From: Desulfobaculum bizertense DSM 18034
GTDB taxonomy: Bacteria; Desulfobacterota; Desulfovibrionia; Desulfovibrionales; Desulfovibrionaceae
Reading direction: 5' to 3'
Length of the DNA stretch: 64,000 nt
Assembly: GCF_900167065.1 (NCBI RefSeq)
Contig: NZ_FUYA01000003.1
Location: 304,175 to 368,174, forward strand
Below are positions 35,447 through 45,536 of this stretch, in pieces. A program made the translations under genes and the position numbers. How positions within the stretch are numbered: position 1 is the first letter of the stretch; every line of letters begins with the position of its first letter. The notes beneath the pieces were generated by a model. That model was not told where the DNA came from and searched no databases. It worked only from the letters and a program-made list of their open reading frames with translations.

Positions 35447-36156
35447 TTCTTGGAATAATGCAGCCCTATTTCTTCCCCTACCTCGGGTACTTTGACCTCA
35501 TATCCCGCTGTGATTCCTGGGTTGTGTTTGATAGCTGCCAGTACACCCCCCGTTCGTGGATGACTCGCAACCGTATTGCTCATCCAACAAAGGACTGGAT
35601 GTATTTTCGCTGCGATGTCCACGGCTCTCAGCATATGGCAATCTCCGAGGTGGAGCTTGCAGACCCAGACAAGACCCGGCGCACCCTGCTTGGTCAGCTC
35701 ACCCAGTACAAAAAAAGCGCTCCGTTCTACAGGGACGTGATTGAACTGGTCAAAACAAGCTTTGAATCGCTTCCATCCCCCTCGCTGACAGACATGAACG
35801 TCAGTGCCATGGCTGCGGTTTGCGCCTATCTGGGAATCCACTTTGCTCCTGTTATCGCATCGCAGGCAAACTTTGAGCTGCCGCCTGTCTGCCATCCGGG
35901 ACAGTGGGCGCTGGAAATCAGCAGCGTGCTTCATGCGGACATGTACATCAACCCGCCAGGAGGCAAAGACCTCTTTCGCCCCGAGGAATTTTCAGAACGC
36001 GGCATCGGCCTTGCGTTTACCAGGGTGCCCGATTTTGAATATGATCCCGCACCATTCACCTTTGTTCCCAGCCTCTCTATTCTGGATGTGCTTATGTGGA
36101 ACAGCCCGGAACAGGTCCGTGCGCAACTTGGAAAAGATGAACTTGATATCGCATAA
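35443..36156 (+). CDS. WbqC family protein
   Basis: A 237-residue protein starting ILGIMQPYFFPYLGYFDLI, the characteristic opening of the WbqC-like family found in O-antigen and other glycan clusters. It also has YTPRSWMTRNRI and YINPPGGKDLF. The biochemical role is not settled; some members are thought to transfer amino acids or acyl groups to amino sugars. Its ATG overlaps the DegT stop (ATGA), indicating tight coupling with aminosugar formation. Confidence 0.88.
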   Translation: MILGIMQPYFFPYLGYFDLISRCDSWVVFDSCQYTPRSWMTRNRIAHPTKDWMYFRCDVHGSQHMAISEVELADPDKTRRTLLGQLTQYKKSAPFYRDVIELVKTSFESLPSPSLTDMNVSAMAAVCAYLGIHFAPVIASQANFELPPVCHPGQWALEISSVLHADMYINPPGGKDLFRPEEFSERGIGLAFTRVPDFEYDPAPFTFVPSLSILDVLMWNSPEQVRAQLGKDELDIA

Positions 36157-36160
36157 AAAA

Positions 36161-36199
36161 TCCCCCTCTCGCGTTCCAGCCAGAGGGGGACTCTCTTTT
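36161..36199 (+). terminator. Intrinsic terminator after the WbqC gene
   Basis: Perfect 9-bp stem TCCCCCTCT/AGAGGGGGA (36161-36169 and 36182-36190), preceded by As and followed by CTCTCTTTT. Confidence 0.75.
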
Positions 36200-36484
36200 G
36201 CCTCAAAAAAAAATCAACTTTCATTTCGTACAGTCACGTCCGGCAGAAGCTTCACCATCTTGACTTCCCCACAAGCGATGCCTAGTTTCTCCCCATGCGA
36301 TTTTTGACCCGTCCATATTTCCTGCCTTTTCATGCGGCCATTATTGTTCCTCGCCGCATCAAGACTGCTGTCTGACCTCACTGGCACAGCTCTCTCAGGA
36401 GAGGTGCGCCCTTTTTCCAAAAAAACTGACTGAATTCATTTTGCGCTCACAGCGAGCGTTCCCCTTTTCTTTTGGAGAAAAACA

Positions 36485-37099
36485 ATGAGAAAAAATCCTT
36501 TCAACAGCCCTTTTGAGGGCTACGAAATTCGACAGCACATACAGAACAAGAACATTCAGGCTGGACGGCACAGCTATTATTCCGGCTATTACCACGGGCA
36601 TCACTTTGAGGACTGCGCACGCTACCTCAGCCCGGACCGGACAGACGTTGACCAGCTCAAAATTGGTGCGTTTTGCTCCATTGGCTCTGGTGTGAGCTTT
36701 ATCATGGCAGGAAATCAGGGACACAGGATGGACTGGGCCAGCACCTTTCCCTTTCACTACATGCCAGAATTCAGCGAAGCTCCTGACGGTTTTGCCCGCA
36801 AGGGTGACACAGTCATAGGCAATGATGTCTGGATTGGGACCGAGGCTATGATTATGCCCGGCGTTCACATTGGGAATGGTGCCGTAATCGGTGCACGAGC
36901 CGTTGTCACCAAAGACGTGGACGACTACTCCATTGTGGGAGGTTTTCCTGCCAAGCATATCCGCTATCGCTTTTCCGAAGAGGAACGGACCATGCTTCTG
37001 GAACTCAAATGGTGGGACTGGCCTGATGAAAAAATCACCGCCAAGCTCGACATGCTGAGTAGCGGCGACATAAAAGCGCTTTACAACTCCGAAAACTAA
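36485..37099 (+). CDS. catB: CatB-type xenobiotic (chloramphenicol) O-acetyltransferase-like
   Basis: A 204-residue hexapeptide-repeat acetyltransferase that follows the CatB family closely: [10 protein letters not shown] at the start, [40 protein letters not shown], then the left-handed helix blocks [17 protein letters not shown] and the WWDWPDEKI end. Type B acetyltransferases of this group acetylate chloramphenicol or related hydroxyl compounds in a trimer. The catalytic His lies in NQGHRMDW. Chromosomal copies may have other natural substrates. It has its own transcription unit with GGAG upstream and a strong terminator. Confidence 0.88.
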   Translation: MRKNPFNSPFEGYEIRQHIQNKNIQAGRHSYYSGYYHGHHFEDCARYLSPDRTDVDQLKIGAFCSIGSGVSFIMAGNQGHRMDWASTFPFHYMPEFSEAPDGFARKGDTVIGNDVWIGTEAMIMPGVHIGNGAVIGARAVVTKDVDDYSIVGGFPAKHIRYRFSEEERTMLLELKWWDWPDEKITAKLDMLSSGDIKALYNSEN

Positions 37100-37101
37100 A
37101 A

Positions 37102-37138
37102 AAAGGCCCTGCATTTTTTGCGGGGCCTTTCTTCTTTT
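37102..37138 (+). terminator. Intrinsic terminator after catB-like gene
   Basis: An 11-bp stem AAAGGCCCTGC with GCGGGGCCTTT (one G-U pair), loop ATTTTTT, followed by T-rich sequence. Confidence 0.85.
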
Positions 37139-37261
37139 TCAGTGACTTAGCCTACGCAAAGGCTTTCTGGCATTTTTCCGCTCTTGCCAGACGCCATTCA
37201 CGACTTATTTTTCCTCTTTGGCAAAATAAAAAACAGAAAATCAAGGAAATTTGGTGAATAT

Positions 37262-37807
37262 ATGAATGCACAGACCGTGCTCCCCAAAGAGGCACACAAG
37301 CTCTTTCAGAGCGGTGCAGCTCTCGGTGTTGATGTTCGCACTGTGAGCGAAGTCAAAGGGGAATTCATTGCAGACAGTGTGTTCCTTCCTCAGGATATTT
37401 TTTCTGAACAGCGTCTTTCCGCACTTCTAGAGGAAGGACAGGATGTTATTCTGATCTGCCGAAGTGACAACCGGGCCACTCAGATTGCTGAACGCTTCGC
37501 AGCCCAGCTCCCAAAGCTCAAGGTTCTCAAGGGCGGCATCGTGGCATGGAAGAAAGATGGCCTTCCCATCAGCGCAGGGTGTGCAAGCGGCATCCCAATG
37601 GAGCGTCAGGTTCTGATTAGCGCAGGCTCCCTCGTTCTTCTTGGACTGCTTTTGTCCAAGGTCATTGCCCCTGAATTTGTTGGTGTAAGCGCCTTTGTTG
37701 GTGCAGGACTTATTTTTGCCGGAGTTACTGGCTTTTGTGGCATGGCAAAAATACTGGGCAAAATGCCGTGGAACACCAAAAACAACTCCTGCTCTCTCAG
37801 CCGTTAA
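37262..37807 (+). CDS. Rhodanese-domain protein with C-terminal membrane helices
   Basis: A 181-residue protein. A rhodanese domain (about residues 1-105) carries the active-site loop ILICRSDNRA with the sulfur-accepting cysteine. A hydrophobic hairpin of two helices follows (about 118-165), like DUF2892 proteins. Such fusions probably handle sulfane sulfur at the inner membrane, which suits a sulfur-metabolising organism. The ATG at 37262 is chosen after AAGGA; the longer frame from 37184 has no homologous features. Confidence 0.86.
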   Translation: MNAQTVLPKEAHKLFQSGAALGVDVRTVSEVKGEFIADSVFLPQDIFSEQRLSALLEEGQDVILICRSDNRATQIAERFAAQLPKLKVLKGGIVAWKKDGLPISAGCASGIPMERQVLISAGSLVLLGLLLSKVIAPEFVGVSAFVGAGLIFAGVTGFCGMAKILGKMPWNTKNNSCSLSR

Positions 37808-37833
37808 AAAGCCCCTTATCAGATCATTCCTTG

Positions 37834-37863
37834 AGCTGCCTCATAACGAGGCAGCTTTTTTTT
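37834..37863 (+). terminator. Intrinsic terminator after the rhodanese gene
   Basis: Perfect 9-bp stem AGCTGCCTC/GAGGCAGCT with loop ATAAC, followed by eight Ts. Confidence 0.9.
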
Positions 37864-37874
37864 GCGCTTTGCCC

Positions 37875-37917
37875 ATAAAAAAACGCTGTGAAACCTCTTC
37901 CCAGGTTTCACAGCGTT
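37875..37917 (-). terminator. Intrinsic terminator of the isethionate operon
   Basis: Perfect 15-bp stem AACGCTGTGAAACCT/AGGTTTCACAGCGTT (37882-37896 and 37903-37917). On the minus strand it is followed by a T-run. It ends the operon after the activase gene. Confidence 0.92.
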
Positions 37918-37945
37918 CGCCATACGGCTCATCTCGGACACAAGA

Positions 37946-38878
37946 CTATTTCACACAGTCCCCAAGACGGTCCTGTGCAATTTTTTTCAGTTTCAGGAAC
38001 ACGGCATCATCGAGCTGCTTCGCCTCAATGCCATACTCCCGACCAAGATATTCATACTTGGGCTGTCCCATGCGGTGATACTGCAATGGCTCGTATTCCA
38101 CATTCGGGACGTTCTCCTCAAGAAAATCCACAATGGCGTTCATGTCTTCTTCCGTATCATTGAAGCCCGGAATCACAGGGGTGCGGACACGGATATGCAG
38201 GTCCGGGAAATCGGCCCGCAAGCTTTTCAGGTTCTCCATAACCCGCTCGCACGACTGCCCTGTAAATTCCTTATGCTTTTCAGCATCCACACTCTTGATG
38301 TCAAAAAGGACATGGTTCAGATACTCTGCGGCGGCTTTCAGGGTCTCATAGTCCACAAAGCCACAGGTCTCTATCGCCGTTTTAATTCGGCGAGTTCTGG
38401 CCTCGCGCAGAAGCGCCAGAGCAAAGTCCCGCTGTGCCAGCGGTTCACCACCAGACAGCGTCAGACCGCCGCCGGAACGTGCATAGAAAATACTGTCTTC
38501 TTCCACACGCTTGAGCACTTCATCAACACTCATGGTCCTGCCATACACATTCAGCGCCTGCGCCGGACATGCATCAGCACAATGCATCTGGTCCAGACAC
38601 AGCTCCCTGTTGACCGAAATTTTGTTGTCTGCCGTTGTCGACAGCGCACCCGCAGTACAGACCTCGAGGCATCGAACACATTTGTCGACTCCCAGGCACT
38701 TGTTGGGGTTATATGCCAGTTCAGGCTTAAAAGACTGAGACTCAGGGTTACTACACCAGCGACAGTGCAGGGGGCAGCCTTTCATAAAAACGATGGTCCT
38801 GATTCCCGGTCCATCATGAACAGAATATTTCTGGACGTTGAAAACGGTTCCCGTTGTTTTCCTGTCAATCAAACTCAT
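37946..38878 (-). CDS. islB: Glycyl-radical enzyme activase (isethionate sulfite-lyase activator)
   Basis: A 310-residue radical-SAM activase. The CxxxCxxC cluster motif is in FMKGCPLHCRWCSNPES (about residues 29-46), followed by two ferredoxin-type 4Fe-4S clusters (CVRCLEVC and CADACPAQAL with partner cysteines) and GGEPLAQ, the SAM-binding GGE motif. It installs the glycyl radical on the partner lyase encoded 204 bases upstream on the same strand. The insert with two extra clusters is standard for activases of the diol-dehydratase/CutD/IslB type. Confidence 0.92.
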   Translation of the reverse strand: MSLIDRKTTGTVFNVQKYSVHDGPGIRTIVFMKGCPLHCRWCSNPESQSFKPELAYNPNKCLGVDKCVRCLEVCTAGALSTTADNKISVNRELCLDQMHCADACPAQALNVYGRTMSVDEVLKRVEEDSIFYARSGGGLTLSGGEPLAQRDFALALLREARTRRIKTAIETCGFVDYETLKAAAEYLNHVLFDIKSVDAEKHKEFTGQSCERVMENLKSLRADFPDLHIRVRTPVIPGFNDTEEDMNAIVDFLEENVPNVEYEPLQYHRMGQPKYEYLGREYGIEAKQLDDAVFLKLKKIAQDRLGDCVK

Positions 38879-39021
38879 CGTTGTTCACCTTCATCATTCA
38901 CGCCAGTTTTCTGGCTGCTAAGGGTCTAGTTTCCCACTCACTCCGTTCCCGGAGTCCCCACCTTTTCGCCTCAAGAAAAAAATGAGTTCCTGGAATGCCC
39001 CCACTCCCTGTTTGTGGAAAA

Positions 39022-39049
39022 TGGCGGAGGACCATTTAGCCCTCCGCCA
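39022..39049 (-). other. Intercistronic hairpin between the lyase and activase genes
   Basis: Perfect 9-bp stem TGGCGGAGG/CCTCCGCCA with a 10-base loop. On the minus strand only a short T-run (TTTT) follows. It probably acts as a weak terminator or mRNA 3' stabiliser, giving more lyase than activase. Confidence 0.6.
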
Positions 39050-39082
39050 AGAGTGCATATTCGTGATTACACCACGAGCGAA

Positions 39083-41569
39083 CTAAATAGTGTCGTGCTC
39101 GGTACGGGCAATCAGGTCATTCTGCAGGTCCTCGGAAAGGTCGACAAAGTATGCAGAGTAACCAGCGATACGAACGATCAGGTTACGGTACTTGTCGGGG
39201 TCCTTCTGAGCAGCGATCAGGGTGTCACGGTTGATGACGTTGAACTGCACGTGCCACAGCTTGAGGTCGCAGAAGGTACGGATAAAGGAAACCAGCTTCT
39301 CGGTTCCTTCTTCGCCAGCAACGCACTTCGGAGAGAACTTCAGGTTCAGAAGGCGAGCTGCGCGCTCACGGTAGTCGTAGTTCTTGGACTCGTAGTTGGA
39401 GACCATGACGGCGGTGGGGCCGTTCACGTCTGCACCGTGAGAAGCAGAAGAACCGTCAGAAAGCGGAGACCATGCCTTACGTCCGTTCGGAGTTGCGGAA
39501 ACAACCTTGCCGAAAGGTACGTGAGAGGTAAACGGCACCAGACGAAGATCCAGATGCACACCGAGTTCCTTGGCGTACTTGTGCGTAAAGGCAAGACAGG
39601 TACGGTCAATTTCCTTGGCGATGGAATCTGCGTAATCGTTGTTGTTGCCGTAGCAAGGAACGTTCTTCAGCATCATCTGAATGTCTTCCTTGCCCTCGAA
39701 GTTGCATTCCAGAGCTTCGATCAGCTCGGCCATGGTGAGCTTCTTCTCTTCGAAGACGAGCTTCTTGATGGCAGACATGGAGTCAACAACGGTACCGTAA
39801 CCAATGTACTCGAAGTATCCGAGGTTGATGCCGCCGGGAATCTGCGGGGTGTGCAGGTCGAGGCAGTTTTCCATGCAGAGGTCATGCAGGGCAGAACCCA
39901 TCGGAGCAGCAAAGTGACGGGCACGAAGCTGAATGATCTGATGCTGCTGGATGAATGCGTGACGCAGGAAGTTGGTCTGCTGCTTCTGGTATGCGTTCCA
40001 GAACTCTTCCCAGGTCTTGAACTCGCGAGGATCGCCAGTCTCAATGCTCAGGGTCTGGTCGCCGTACTTCTTCATGCTGCCGTTGTAGAGCACCATTTCC
40101 AGAGCTGCTGCAAAGTTGATGTATGCGCAGCCAGAGGTGTAGGTGTCGCGGTTAGGCATACGGATTTCAGCACAACCAGAAACAGAGTAATCGTAGATTT
40201 CTTCGAAGCTTGCGCCCTTTGCGAGGTGCAGAGGAATAATTTCTTCGTCGTTGATCAGTTTGGGGAAGCCGGAGCCTTCCTTAATGGTCTCTGCGATCTC
40301 GTAAAGGAAACGCTCTGGTGCGCGAGCGTGAATACGAGCAGCGAGATCCGGGTAGTGATGCGGGAACTCGCGCTTGGAACGCAGGAACAGGTAGGTCAGT
40401 TCGTTCGTGGCGTCACGGCCGTCAGGAGTCTGGCCGCCAACGGTCACAGCTTCCCAGTGAGCGTAGCCTTCGTTGAAAGCGCCGCCAGTGGGGGAAATGT
40501 ACAGGTCAATGTACTGAGCCATGCTCACGTACACGCACTCGATCAGCTCAATGGCCTTGTTGTCGTCCAGAATGCCTGCTTCCACGTCTGCCTTGTAGAA
40601 GGGATACAGGTACTGGTCCATACGGCCGTTGGAGATGATGGTACCGGTCTTCTGCTCCAGACGAGAGAACATCTGGGTGAACCACTGAGACTGCACAGCC
40701 TCGTGGAAGGTACGGGCCGGGTGCTCAGGAACACGAGCGCAGATCTCAGAAATGGTCTCCAGTTCCTTTTTGCGGACCGGATCGCTTTCGTTCTCGGCCA
40801 TCTCGGCAGCGAGCACGGAATGACGCTTTGCCCAGGTGATGATGGCTTCGCACACGATGACGATAGCTTCGAGGAAAGGCTTCTTCTCGGTGTTGTCCAC
40901 CGGGCTGCACGGATCAAGAGCAGCAAGCTTTTCTTCTGCTTCTTTCTTGAGGCCACCAAAGCCGCGCTTCAGAACCTTTTCGTAGTCGTGCACCCACTGG
41001 AGGGAAGAACGGAAAGAAGAGGTTTCGTTCACGATGAAGCGGGACATCAGTCCATCAGGATCATCATAGGTCAGCTTGTGGGTATCAGCTGGCAGGTGAA
41101 TGTTGAGATCTTCGTGGTAGGTTTTGCCAACCCAGTACGGAGCGATCTCTTCAACAACCACGCGAGCGTCTTCTTCTGAAATGGAGAAAGGAGACTTTTC
41201 ACGCTTGGGGAGCTGCTCAATGGCCTGACCAAGGAAGTCACCGTCGAGTTCGGGGTACAGGACGCCATAACGGCCCTGACAACCGCCGCGACCAGCAATA
41301 AGCTGCTTGTCGTCGATGTAAACGGTGATGTTCTCAGCAACGTTTTTCAAGGCTTTTGCCCAGCGCAGAACGAGCATTTCGCCTTCGGTCTGACGCATGG
41401 ATTCGGTGAAATATTTTGCGCGCTCAATGTCGATGATCGGGCGCTGATTCTCGATGGTCTCAAGAATTTCGAAGACACGCTCGTGGTTCTTGCGGAAACG
41501 GTCTTCCTTACCAGCAATACGGTCCTGGATTCTCTGCTCATGGGGAGACAGAACGTTGCAGCATTCCAT
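39083..41569 (-). CDS. islA: Glycyl-radical isethionate sulfite-lyase
   Basis: An 828-residue glycyl-radical enzyme. The radical glycine is G803 in [13 protein letters not shown]; the thiyl cysteine and general base are C466 and E468 in SGCAEIRM. R187 and Q191 (SSFRSSLQW) and R676 ([12 protein letters not shown]) fall exactly two positions before the substrate-binding residues I recall for Bilophila IslA (R189, Q193, C468, E470, R678, G805), and the length also agrees. IslA splits isethionate to acetaldehyde and sulfite. The alternative is the related dihydroxypropanesulfonate lyase HpsG, but no matching dehydrogenase is nearby, whereas a TRAP transporter is. AAGGAG precedes the ATG. Confidence 0.86.
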   Translation of the reverse strand: MECCNVLSPHEQRIQDRIAGKEDRFRKNHERVFEILETIENQRPIIDIERAKYFTESMRQTEGEMLVLRWAKALKNVAENITVYIDDKQLIAGRGGCQGRYGVLYPELDGDFLGQAIEQLPKREKSPFSISEEDARVVVEEIAPYWVGKTYHEDLNIHLPADTHKLTYDDPDGLMSRFIVNETSSFRSSLQWVHDYEKVLKRGFGGLKKEAEEKLAALDPCSPVDNTEKKPFLEAIVIVCEAIITWAKRHSVLAAEMAENESDPVRKKELETISEICARVPEHPARTFHEAVQSQWFTQMFSRLEQKTGTIISNGRMDQYLYPFYKADVEAGILDDNKAIELIECVYVSMAQYIDLYISPTGGAFNEGYAHWEAVTVGGQTPDGRDATNELTYLFLRSKREFPHHYPDLAARIHARAPERFLYEIAETIKEGSGFPKLINDEEIIPLHLAKGASFEEIYDYSVSGCAEIRMPNRDTYTSGCAYINFAAALEMVLYNGSMKKYGDQTLSIETGDPREFKTWEEFWNAYQKQQTNFLRHAFIQQHQIIQLRARHFAAPMGSALHDLCMENCLDLHTPQIPGGINLGYFEYIGYGTVVDSMSAIKKLVFEEKKLTMAELIEALECNFEGKEDIQMMLKNVPCYGNNNDYADSIAKEIDRTCLAFTHKYAKELGVHLDLRLVPFTSHVPFGKVVSATPNGRKAWSPLSDGSSASHGADVNGPTAVMVSNYESKNYDYRERAARLLNLKFSPKCVAGEEGTEKLVSFIRTFCDLKLWHVQFNVINRDTLIAAQKDPDKYRNLIVRIAGYSAYFVDLSEDLQNDLIARTEHDTI

Positions 41570-41737
41570 TTTAATGCTCCTTTGTTATTTCAACCTGAAA
41601 GTTTTCACTATGTATGGAGATAGATTTCTCTATTGATCCCAAATACTTTTTCCAAATGGGGGAACTTTTCTCTTGGGCCTGAATCATAGCGTTTTGCTAT
41701 AGTTCTAAAGGGAAGCCCTGTTCCCCCTTCCCTCACA

Positions 41738-43609
41738 CTATCGAGTCAAAAAGAGCGACAGTTCGGGGACATATGTAACGAGGAGCAGTACCACCAGCAT
41801 GATCCCAAGCAGCGGGAACACAACCTTGGAGAGCTTCTCGATTTTGACCTTGGCAACACCACTTGCAACGAAGAGGTTGACGCCGACCGGCGGAGTGACA
41901 AAGCCCAGTGCGAGGTTAACCACCATCACGATACCGAAGTGAACCGGGTCAACACCGACCTTGGTCACGATGGGCAGCAGAATAGGAGTCAGGATGACAA
42001 TCGCGGCCAGTGCTTCCATGAATGTACCAATCCAGAGGAGCAGGACGTTGATCATCAGAAGAATAACAATCTTGGAGCTGGTCATACCGAGCATGAACTC
42101 TGCAATGCGTGCAGGCACCTGCTCAATGGTCATGACGTTGCCGAAGATGGTTGCCATAGCCATCAGCATGATGACGATGGCCGAGGTGCTACATGCATCC
42201 ATGAAGCACGGAACAATGTTTTTCAGGTTCAGCTCACGATAGACAAACACACCCACAAAGAGACCGTAGAAGGCAGCAAGAGCCGCAGCTTCGGTGGGGG
42301 TCATGATGCCGCCGTAGATGCCACCAAGCACGATGACCGGAACCATCAGGGCCAGCTTGGCATCCCAGAACGCCTTCACAAAGGTCTTGAAATTGCGTTC
42401 TTTTTCTTCACCCTTCCAGCCGTTTTTCTTGGAGACAACGTAGCTGAAGAACATCAGCGCGCCACCAGTCAAAAGGCCGGGAACAATGCCGCCAATGAAA
42501 AGCTTGCCGATGGAGACCTGAGCCGAGACACCGTACACAACGAAGGGGTTGGACGGAGGAATCATGACGCCGATGGCGCCGGAGCAGGCCACAATGGCCG
42601 CAGCAAAATACTTGTCGTAGCCGCGCTCAATCATTGCGGGGATGGTCAAAGAGCCGATAGCAGCAACCGTTGCCGGACCAGAGCCGGAGATTGCAGCAAA
42701 GAACATACAGGTGGCGATGGTTGCCAGTGCCATGCCGCCAGGCAGGGAACCGAGCATCTCGTCAGCAAGGTTCAGCAGTCGCTGAGACAGGCCGCCAGCA
42801 CCCATGAATACACCCGCGGCGATGAAGAACGGGATCGCCATGATCGGGAAGCTGTCGATGGAGGTGAAAGCAATCTGTGCGATGTATTCAATGGGCAGCG
42901 TGCCTGCACCGATGATGGTTGCCAGTGCTGCCAAACCAAGGCCAATGGCGATGGGGACGCCGATGACCAGGAAAAGAATGAAATATCCAAAAAGCAGGGC
43001 CAGCGCGTTCATGTTGTTAAACAGAATCAGCGGGAGACTAATCAGGCCACAAAGTGCGAAACCAATAAGCGTGTCGAGGAGTCCGGTGACGCGGATCTGT
43101 TTGACGAGATCCTGAATGACGCGCAAGGCCATGAGTCCGAAGCCGAAAGGCAAAATCAGGTACGGAATGGAGTACGGCACCTGAAGTGCTGGGGTCGTCT
43201 GGGGGAACTGCAGCTGCATCTGAACATGCTGGCTGCCCAAAACGGTGACAGCTCCGGCCAGAACGAGGAAGCAGGCGTCAACCATAATCCAGCTGATATC
43301 CTGAAAGCGCTTTGGCAGGCGATCGTAGATGATATCAACGCGGATGTTTGAGCGGTTCTTGATTGCCAGCGGAATAGCGAGGTAACTCATCCAGATAAAG
43401 AGGAAGCGAGCCAACTCTTCGGTCCAGACCGCAGCACCTGCGTCAGCAGAGAACTTGGTGACGATGTAGCGGTACGCCGTCTGGAAGGTGATGATGAGGA
43501 TAACCCCGAGCATTGCGGCAAAGAGAAATGGCTTTTCAAAATTTTCGTCCAGCCATCCCAGGACGCCCATGCGCTTGGTTGTTGAGCCTGTATTCACAGT
43601 ATTCGACAT
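41738..43609 (-). CDS. TRAP transporter fused small and large permease (DctQM)
   Basis: A 623-residue inner-membrane protein: a DctQ-type four-helix domain (about residues 20-165) is joined to a DctM-type domain with about twelve helices. The large domain has typical blocks such as GVPIAIGLGLAALATI, IPFFIAAGVFMGAGG and VIMLMAMATIFGNVMTIEQV. With the DctP-type binding protein encoded upstream it should import isethionate using an ion gradient. Fused Q-M subunits are common in TRAP systems. AAGG precedes the ATG by eight bases. Confidence 0.93.
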   Translation of the reverse strand: MSNTVNTGSTTKRMGVLGWLDENFEKPFLFAAMLGVILIITFQTAYRYIVTKFSADAGAAVWTEELARFLFIWMSYLAIPLAIKNRSNIRVDIIYDRLPKRFQDISWIMVDACFLVLAGAVTVLGSQHVQMQLQFPQTTPALQVPYSIPYLILPFGFGLMALRVIQDLVKQIRVTGLLDTLIGFALCGLISLPLILFNNMNALALLFGYFILFLVIGVPIAIGLGLAALATIIGAGTLPIEYIAQIAFTSIDSFPIMAIPFFIAAGVFMGAGGLSQRLLNLADEMLGSLPGGMALATIATCMFFAAISGSGPATVAAIGSLTIPAMIERGYDKYFAAAIVACSGAIGVMIPPSNPFVVYGVSAQVSIGKLFIGGIVPGLLTGGALMFFSYVVSKKNGWKGEEKERNFKTFVKAFWDAKLALMVPVIVLGGIYGGIMTPTEAAALAAFYGLFVGVFVYRELNLKNIVPCFMDACSTSAIVIMLMAMATIFGNVMTIEQVPARIAEFMLGMTSSKIVILLMINVLLLWIGTFMEALAAIVILTPILLPIVTKVGVDPVHFGIVMVVNLALGFVTPPVGVNLFVASGVAKVKIEKLSKVVFPLLGIMLVVLLLVTYVPELSLFLTR

Positions 43610-43706
43610 AAGGAAAACCTTGTTGGGTGCGTTCAGTCTGTGCAGGCAAGTGCCTGCGATTTCACGTTCTCACGGTGTCTCAGGGAAAGCCCTGAATCAC
43701 GGTACC

Positions 43707-43734
43707 GGGAGGAGAGATGTTTCGCCCTCCTCCC
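43707..43734 (-). other. Intercistronic hairpin between dctP and dctQM
   Basis: Perfect 8-bp stem GGGAGGAG/CTCCTCCC with a 12-base loop and no T-run. A stable hairpin just after a binding-protein gene usually protects its mRNA and allows more binding protein than permease to be made. Confidence 0.55.
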
Positions 43735-43745
43735 AGTGGCGATGC

Positions 43746-44792
<1,047 letters not shown>

Positions 44793-44840
44793 CTAAGCAC
44801 GGACCATTCTCGAAATTTGCCCGAAGTCACTCTCTCTTGA

Positions 44841-44855
44841 GCAAGTTCGGTACCA
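44841..44855 (-). promoter_or_regulatory. Sigma-54 promoter of the dctP-dctQM-islA-islB operon
   Basis: Minus strand TGGTAC, five bases, TTGC: GG at 44854-44853 and GC at 44842-44841 with the required 10-base gap. Transcription would start near 44829, 58 bases before dctP. The nearby sigma-54 activator gene supports it. Confidence 0.75.
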
Positions 44856-44894
44856 GACTTGGGGGCTTCGGGAAAAAAATCCCAATCTCCCCAC

Positions 44895-44929
44895 AAAAAA
44901 AAGAGCGAAGCCACGCAGAACAGCTTCGC
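44895..44929 (-). terminator. Intrinsic terminator just upstream of the dctP promoter
   Basis: On the minus strand GCGAAGC (44929-44923) pairs with GCTTCGC (44911-44905) and is followed by TCTTTTTTTT. It insulates the isethionate operon from leftward transcription coming from the amidohydrolase side. Confidence 0.78.
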
Positions 44930-45244
44930 CCAAACACTCGCGCCATACGCCACAGCCCAGTGGAAGCACAAAGCAAAGTTCGCCGTATGACTGGAGAACC
45001 CTACCGTTTCAGACTCCACAACACAGGAATTGTACTGTTCTGGCATTTTTGCGACTGAGGAAAAGAACATAGCATATTTTTGCTCAAAGCCCGACCATTC
45101 CCCAATTCCGCACGTGAAAAAGATCGCGAATCAACGCTCAGAATCGCAGATTTACCATGTGAATAATGGCACATTTGCGACCCCCTCACCCTACTTTTTA
45201 ATTATCTTATTGATTTTATTGAATTTAATTAACACTTCCCTACC

Positions 45245-45271
45245 TGTCGCAAAATTGCTACAGTCGCATTT
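45245..45271. promoter_or_regulatory. Tandem GTCGCA motifs, possible activator sites
   Basis: Two near-copies of a 17-base unit (GTCGCAAAATTGCTACA and GTCGCATTTCTGCAACA) stand head to tail. The TGCGAC half-motif recurs at 45050-45055 and 45176-45181, and TGTCGCA recurs at 46624, upstream of the other sigma-54 promoter. They may be binding sites for the activator encoded from 46663. The rest of 44930-45429 shows no gene. Confidence 0.35.
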
Positions 45272-45429
45272 CTGCAACACGATTTCAGACTAAAGCACTC
45301 TGATTTGTATAAAAATACAATATTTTCAACATATTATGTAAGCACCCTAACAAGGGGGACCCCATCTCAACTCTGCACCAGAGAGCACAAGCAGTCTCAC
45401 TTTTGCCCATTTGTTCACATTCACAGGGC

Positions 45430-45463
45430 ACAAAAAAAACGGACACCCACGTGGGTGCCCGTT
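45430..45463 (-). terminator. Intrinsic terminator after the amidohydrolase gene
   Basis: A 12-bp stem with one mismatch (ACGGACACCCAC and GTGGGTGCCCGT), followed on the minus strand by eight Ts. A second small hairpin AAGGGG/CCCCTT lies nearer the gene. Confidence 0.85.
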
Positions 45464-45536
45464 TCGAGGAGAGGATACCTCTATCACACAACAAGGGGAT
45501 TTTCCCCCCTTGTTTTATGCACAGGAAACGATGCTC

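Noticed and set aside
39014..41179. A 721-codon open frame on the plus strand opposite islA
   Set aside because: It is an antisense shadow of the glycyl-radical enzyme gene, made long by codon bias; it has no recognisable domain and the minus-strand protein has all its catalytic residues.
41939..43351. A 470-codon plus-strand frame opposite the TRAP permease gene
   Set aside because: Composition (His, Gln and Asn rich) is that of reverse-complemented membrane-protein codons; no domain.
45166..45181. TGGCACATTTGC on the plus strand as a sigma-54 promoter
   Set aside because: GG and GC are only 7 bases apart instead of 10, and no plus-strand gene follows within reach.
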